Source of the DNA: Icerya purchasi
Taxonomy: Eukaryota; Arthropoda; Insecta; Hemiptera; Monophlebidae
Reading direction: 5' to 3'
Length of the DNA: 64,000 bases
Assembly (NCBI GenBank): GCA_039619475.1
Contig: CM077115.1
Span: 138,148,172 to 138,212,171 of the forward strand
A model generated the notes under the pieces. That model ran no database searches, had not been told where the DNA came from, and saw nothing but the letters and a program-made list of their open reading frames with translations. This document shows positions 59,354-64,000 of the stretch, piece by piece. Made by a program: the position numbers and the translations under genes. Positions within the stretch are counted from its first letter, which is position 1, and each line of letters starts with the position of its first letter.

Positions 59354-60140
59354 AGTAGAACAACGAGTACCTTAATTTAAATTTTTTTTTGTACAGGAAA
59401 TTGTATATAGTTTTTTATGCATACTATTTCAGTTTTAGGTAAGTTGAAATTTCGTGTATTTATAATTAACTACATATCGCAAGATATAATGAAACGGTTA
59501 CCAACAGTGGTTGCAGGTTAACAAAAATACGTACTTTATTCATAATGAAATATTTATGTTGCTGCGTATCGTTTTCTGGATTTTCTTTTAGTTCATAAAA
59601 TGCAACAATTGCTTCCATTTTTCTCTCTTTCTATTTGATATTAAGAAAATGAAAAATGAAATGGATGTTTTTTTTTCAAATTAGCGTTTTTTTATATAAG
59701 TGTAGGTGTATACGTTATTTAGTGTTTTACTTTAATGTTTGTATGCACAAAGAATGTATTATATAAAAAATTACCTTTATTTTCCCGCTATTTCTCGTCT
59801 CATAAACGTTTTCTCATAATTATGTAATCTTATCGAAACATGGTTTAAATTATAACAGTAATGTAAATGAGTACACGTTTGTGTTGGTAGTGTTGTGTAA
59901 TTTTATTGTTATAAAAGTGATTGTATTTTAAAAGAAACACTTATTTTAATAAATTACGAAATTAAATTTACATATTTGTTGCCGAGCGGTATTAATTATA
60001 TACAATGTTTACTCATTTTGTATTATCGAAACAATACTCTGCATATATAATTTCATATTTATATTAAAATAATAAAAACAAAGCAAAGCTATATATTTGT
60101 ACGTTTAATTATTTTTAAGGTTTTCGTAAATGATCTAAAC

Positions 60141-63100
60141 ATGCAACCTGTACATGACCGCAGGACCAGTTTCGGGCCATCAAAAAGGTTCAGGTCCAGT
60201 GGAAACTCAGAAGTACTTCAATATCTTTCAAGCGGTAACACGAATTTAAAATTATTTTTTCTCCTATATTATCCCGATGAATTAATGAGAAACGATTATT
60301 TTAGATTTTATTTATTTGCTTATTTTTCTTCAAAATATAATATCGGTATATGTGTATATTTCTGTTATTTTAACGTTTATTGTGATGCAAAAAAGGACAG
60401 TTTAAACTGCGGAAACATTTTTGTATGACAACTCAACAATAAAGAAAAATACATGCTTTGCTTGATCTGTTTAATATATTTTCAGTGAATTCAGTTTTAA
60501 TGATCTAGTGATAGACTTGCCGTTTTTCTCGAAAATTAACTAGAGCGAACCTTGTTTCTACCATATTTCTAATTTACCGAGTTGTTTCGTAAAATTCTTA
60601 TTTAAAAGTATTTTCTTATATAAATGATGTTTTGTGATACATTTTTATGTTTACGTGAACTTTTATTTGAATAGGTTTCGCCGGATTTCCTTTGATAATT
60701 ATTGATGATAAATAATTTTACTACACGATACAATCAAGCAAAGTTTTCTCTACTGTTGACTATAATCTTTGACATTTATATTTTGGTGCGTAAATATGTA
60801 TTTCTTTTCAGACTATAATATTCCTGCTATTGGCTAATTTTGTACACAGTTTGCGTTATTATTTGTAATATGAAACACGCATATTCACACAAATATGTTT
60901 TCTAATTAATAGAAGTTAAAAAAAAAAAAAAGTTCAAAAGTATAATTTTGTTTACGTTTTAGTATGGGTTACGATACGTCGAGATCTAGACAACAAGAGT
61001 GGTAAGTATGCTGACATATTATGTTAAAGAAAATTGATAATTAAACACTTACCGGGTAATAATTATCTTTTTTGTATAAAGTATTAAATTCTGTCGTGGA
61101 TTTATTTTTTATTTCTTATGAAGTTGATAGAATTTACTAACTCAGCAGTTATGTCGTTAGGTAGAGATAAAAGAGAAACTGATGAGATCTTTTTTTTTTT
61201 TTTTCGTTTTTCGCGATTATATTGGTGTTAAAATACTCAAAACAAGTTCAAGATGTGATTAAATGTAGAACAGTCTAAATATCCGCACTATTTGTCTATG
61301 TTCTCGCATTTGTTGTTGGCTGTCGTTATTTTGTTCGCATCTGTAGTACGGAATTTTGGCGCGAATTTTATTGTAGGACTGGTACCATCCAAAATGCACA
61401 AATTTCCTTTAATTATGATATTATTTTTATAGTTGTTTATAGTCTTCTGGCTTCTACAAATCGAAAACAATAATATACTATCACGCGGTATTTAAAAAAT
61501 TGACCAGAAACTTTAATCGTTGATTTTTAGAAGGCTTCACTATTATGCATTCCTTATTGCGTATAGGATGTTCTATCCCCTATCTGGATACTTTCAGCAT
61601 TTTCCTGGAACATATTATATTAAACCTTTATGAGAGCGCAGAAACTTTTTTTTACCAAAGAATCAGTTAGTCTTGTACAAACCTATGGAACATGCTGAGA
61701 ATGTGTGTTCAACGGCGTGAAACTACGTCCGTTATGAAGGTAGTAAGGCAGGTTTCATCGAAAACACATCTAGCAGTGATAAACTAAAGAGACTACCGCT
61801 TAAAATGTTTTGTTTTATTCGTCTCGCATTAATATTGTTATTACGAAAAGCCTTATTATTTAATATTTTCAATGATGCCGTTAATGGTCTATTCTTCTTC
61901 TACTACCTTTAATACGTTTCCCCAAATTCTTGTGTACAAAAATTCCAATTTTCAGCAGTGCGAGTGAGGTCACGGTTGCGCTAATTTGTGAAGTCCGATA
62001 AAAGTCTTTTAAAGTTCAGCGATGTACTCATGTCACGCTCACTTCGAGTTATTTTAAAGATTGGTTGCGCATGTAACGCCTTTTAGGCTGCATCATAAAT
62101 CTTTGTTCAAATTTAAAATGTAGGACTTTTGTCAGTTACGTATTTTCAAAAATCTATTCCAGCGTACTCACATTAGCAATTCATTTTAGGTTTTAGGTTC
62201 ATATTTTAGTGAATGTGAAACCGCTAGTTTTGTACTTTTTAATTTGTTTAATTCACGTTTATATTTCAATCAATCTAAGTCGACATATTTAGTTTTATAT
62301 TGATTTACTTTAAAACTAGATTTATTCATTTATTTCATTTTCACGGTTCCCAGTTATTCAAAAATCTCCGATGGAGGAACTTACAAGTAAAACGTGCTAT
62401 TTATGTACAAGATGTTACTAATTGTATTTATATATTAATGTAATGTCATTCTTACCCCGATCCCCAACATTTTTTTATATCACAGAAATTGTCACGAAAC
62501 GTGACATGCTGTATATAAATGGATGACAACCGCATTCTTATACAAAGTACAAACAAAATGGATTGCTTGACATTGTCAATTCTCTTCTTTCTATACGAAG
62601 TACAGAAGTGATAGAACTGAAGTCCGGAGTGCCTCCAGGGGAGGCTCCTTAAGAGGCACGATGAGCCAAGTTATATATATATATATATATATAGGTACAT
62701 AGATATTGTATTCATTATTTTAATGACACTTTAAGTTTCATATAACTTATTCAATTTGCGAGTAATATAACTTGGTTCGGTTTTCTGGCGTACATAAGCA
62801 CAACTTGGCATACGTCCCATTTTGTTTGTGAGTTTCAAAAAAAGAAGTTGAAGTAGTTCACTTTAGGAGGCAGAATTAAGCGGTAATGATATAGTGTGTG
62901 ATGCTTATGGTTGTTAACTAAAAAGAAGCAGAATTGTTCTTCATGTAACTGACGTTTAAGATTCAAATCAGTGAAGGGATCCGCCAAAGTTTTGCCTGGT
63001 CGATTTATATATTTTTGTAATTACAAATTAATTCAGTAACAAATCATATGAAAAATAATTCTGAATAACAAAAATAAATCGAAATTTTGGAAATGTTAAA

Positions 63101-63541
63101 CAAATCTTTCAACTATTTTTTTTTTTTTTTTTTATATATATATATATACATTTTATTATGCTGGTAACAAATAAGTTTAAAAAAGTTGATCTATTTAAGT
63201 GATCGTGGAGATATGTGAAATTTTGGAAGAAGATTTTTTTCCTTATTTATTACGGAAAAATTCCTTTTTTTTTTTGGTGTTCTATTTCATAAATGTGAAA
63301 TGTTGGTATACTTTTGCAAAGCAGATATTGTATTTAATAAATTTAACGTAAAGTACAATAATTTTACATTGTCAATTGAAAAGGATTCGGCGTTTTAGGA
63401 CCAGATCCGATGGATGATTCCCTAGAAAATACTGTTGACTCGACTGAATTACTTAGAAGCATAAGAGCAATTATTAAAAGACAATCAAATAAGATGGCTA
63501 TCATCACTAAGACTCAGAAAACTGTAACCGGCTTTTTCTAA
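60141..63541 (+). CDS. Putative small three-exon gene with C-terminal PCNA-binding (PIP-box) motif
   Basis: Exons 60141-60234, 60963-61001 (39 nt) and 63399-63541 join in phase 1/phase 1 with GT/AG introns (donors GTAACA and GTAAGTATG; acceptors ending GTTTTAG and CGTTTTAG). The model gives 91 residues. The N-terminal part is basic and serine-rich (RRTSFGPSKRFRSS), the middle reads WVTIRRDLDNKS, and the last exon is helical-looking and ends QKTVTGFF followed directly by the stop. QxxVxxFF is a textbook PIP box, and its position at the extreme C-terminus is like that of several small replication and repair factors. An AATAAA overlaps the stop codon (63541-63546). The frame stays open upstream of the ATG to a possible acceptor at 60118-60119, so exon 1 may be internal and the protein longer. 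I do not recognise the family. The model is inferred from phase agreement, not homology. Confidence 0.45.
62435..62692 (+). mobile_element. TA-tract-nested hairpin element, copy 5 (diverged)
   Basis: Starts ATTAATGTAATGTCATTCTT with CCCCGATCCCC replacing the CCCCCCATTCG of other copies, keeps the AAGTACAGAAGTGATAGAAC segment, and ends with the hairpin GCCTCCAGGGGAGGC before AAGAGGCACGATGAGCCAAG and a (TA)n tract at 62672-62692. The hairpin differs in sequence but still pairs. Confidence 0.6.
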
Positions 63542-64000
63542 AATAAAGGGCGCGATTTCTTTTAATGAATGAATAAGTTCTGTTTTAATACCGTGCAATA
63601 TTAATATTAGTACCGTAGAAGAGAATTGCAATTGAATTGGTAGTTATTATTTTTAGCTAGTTATTAAATTAACGTTACAAAACACCGTAAAGTATAAAGG
63701 GATAAATTTTTTTTATTTTTTTACTCTATAACTTGAAGGCTTTTATTTTTTAACCTTTTTGAAATTACAGTTATAATTGTTTTGAATATTATTTCAATAA
63801 CAACAATCATTTGTAAATAATCAATTCAATTCACGTATAACTTTAGTTTCTTATAAGTTTGAAATATCGTGCATTCCGTGTCTTCAGAAAGTTGATTTAT
63901 CGTGACATAAGTAATTTTTGCATGTTCCAAATTTTATCTTTTACCTTTCTTAATAAGAAAAATTGAAGTAAAACTAAAAAAGTACGCGCAGGCTCACACA
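63542..64000. other. Downstream of putative PIP-box gene
   Basis: AATAAA overlaps the stop codon. No other gene is seen before the window end. Confidence 0.4.

Noticed and set aside
1..64000. CRISPR array, rRNA genes, bacterial operons
   Set aside because: No regularly spaced repeat-spacer arrays, no rRNA-like conserved blocks and no compact gene strings were seen on either strand.

Overview
This is an AT-rich animal nuclear sequence, most likely from an arthropod and probably an insect. It has spliced genes with canonical GT/AG introns, very long non-coding stretches, dozens of A/T homopolymer runs, and a dense mix of degraded animal-type transposons (several non-LTR retrotransposon clades, hAT, mariner, a Polinton trace, a tRNA-derived SINE and MITEs). 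There is no operon structure and no bacterial signal. The species cannot be named from the sequence.

Two genes are well supported and lie head to head around 41-42 kb. On the minus strand, 40589-41135 is the first coding exon of a sphingosine kinase; the rest of that gene must lie to the left, across a long intron. On the plus strand, six exons from 42195 to 49183 encode a complete WD40 protein of 314 residues, PAK1IP1 (Mak11 family, 60S ribosome assembly). They are separated by about 1.06 kb that must hold both promoters. The PAK1IP1 introns contain repeats, including a hairpin-bearing microsatellite-associated element and degenerate tandem repeats.

Two weaker gene models lie to the right. 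Three in-phase exons (60141-63541, plus) would encode a 91-residue protein ending in a canonical PCNA-binding motif. A terminal exon at 59249-59353, perhaps joined to an exon near 57.5 kb, would encode a membrane segment.

The rest is repeat landscape. The 3.5-10.3 kb region is a large interrupted inverted repeat packed with copies of one non-LTR retrotransposon family, some with visible target-site duplications. The 13-16 kb region has a short-TIR MITE and a broken mariner transposase. From 20 to 32 kb there are members of an apparently unnamed element family (five copies in the window) nested in (TA)n tracts and ending in a hairpin, one of them split by a retrotransposon insertion; this stretch also holds RNase H and reverse transcriptase C-terminal fossils. 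The 36-40 kb region has a Polinton DNA polymerase fossil with a non-autonomous hAT element close behind it, plus SINE copies. The 51.7-55.8 kb region has an RTE-type fragment and a badly broken ZMYM1-like hAT transposase gene flanked by inverted repeats. No intact transposase, reverse transcriptase, CRISPR array, rRNA or convincing functional tRNA gene was found.
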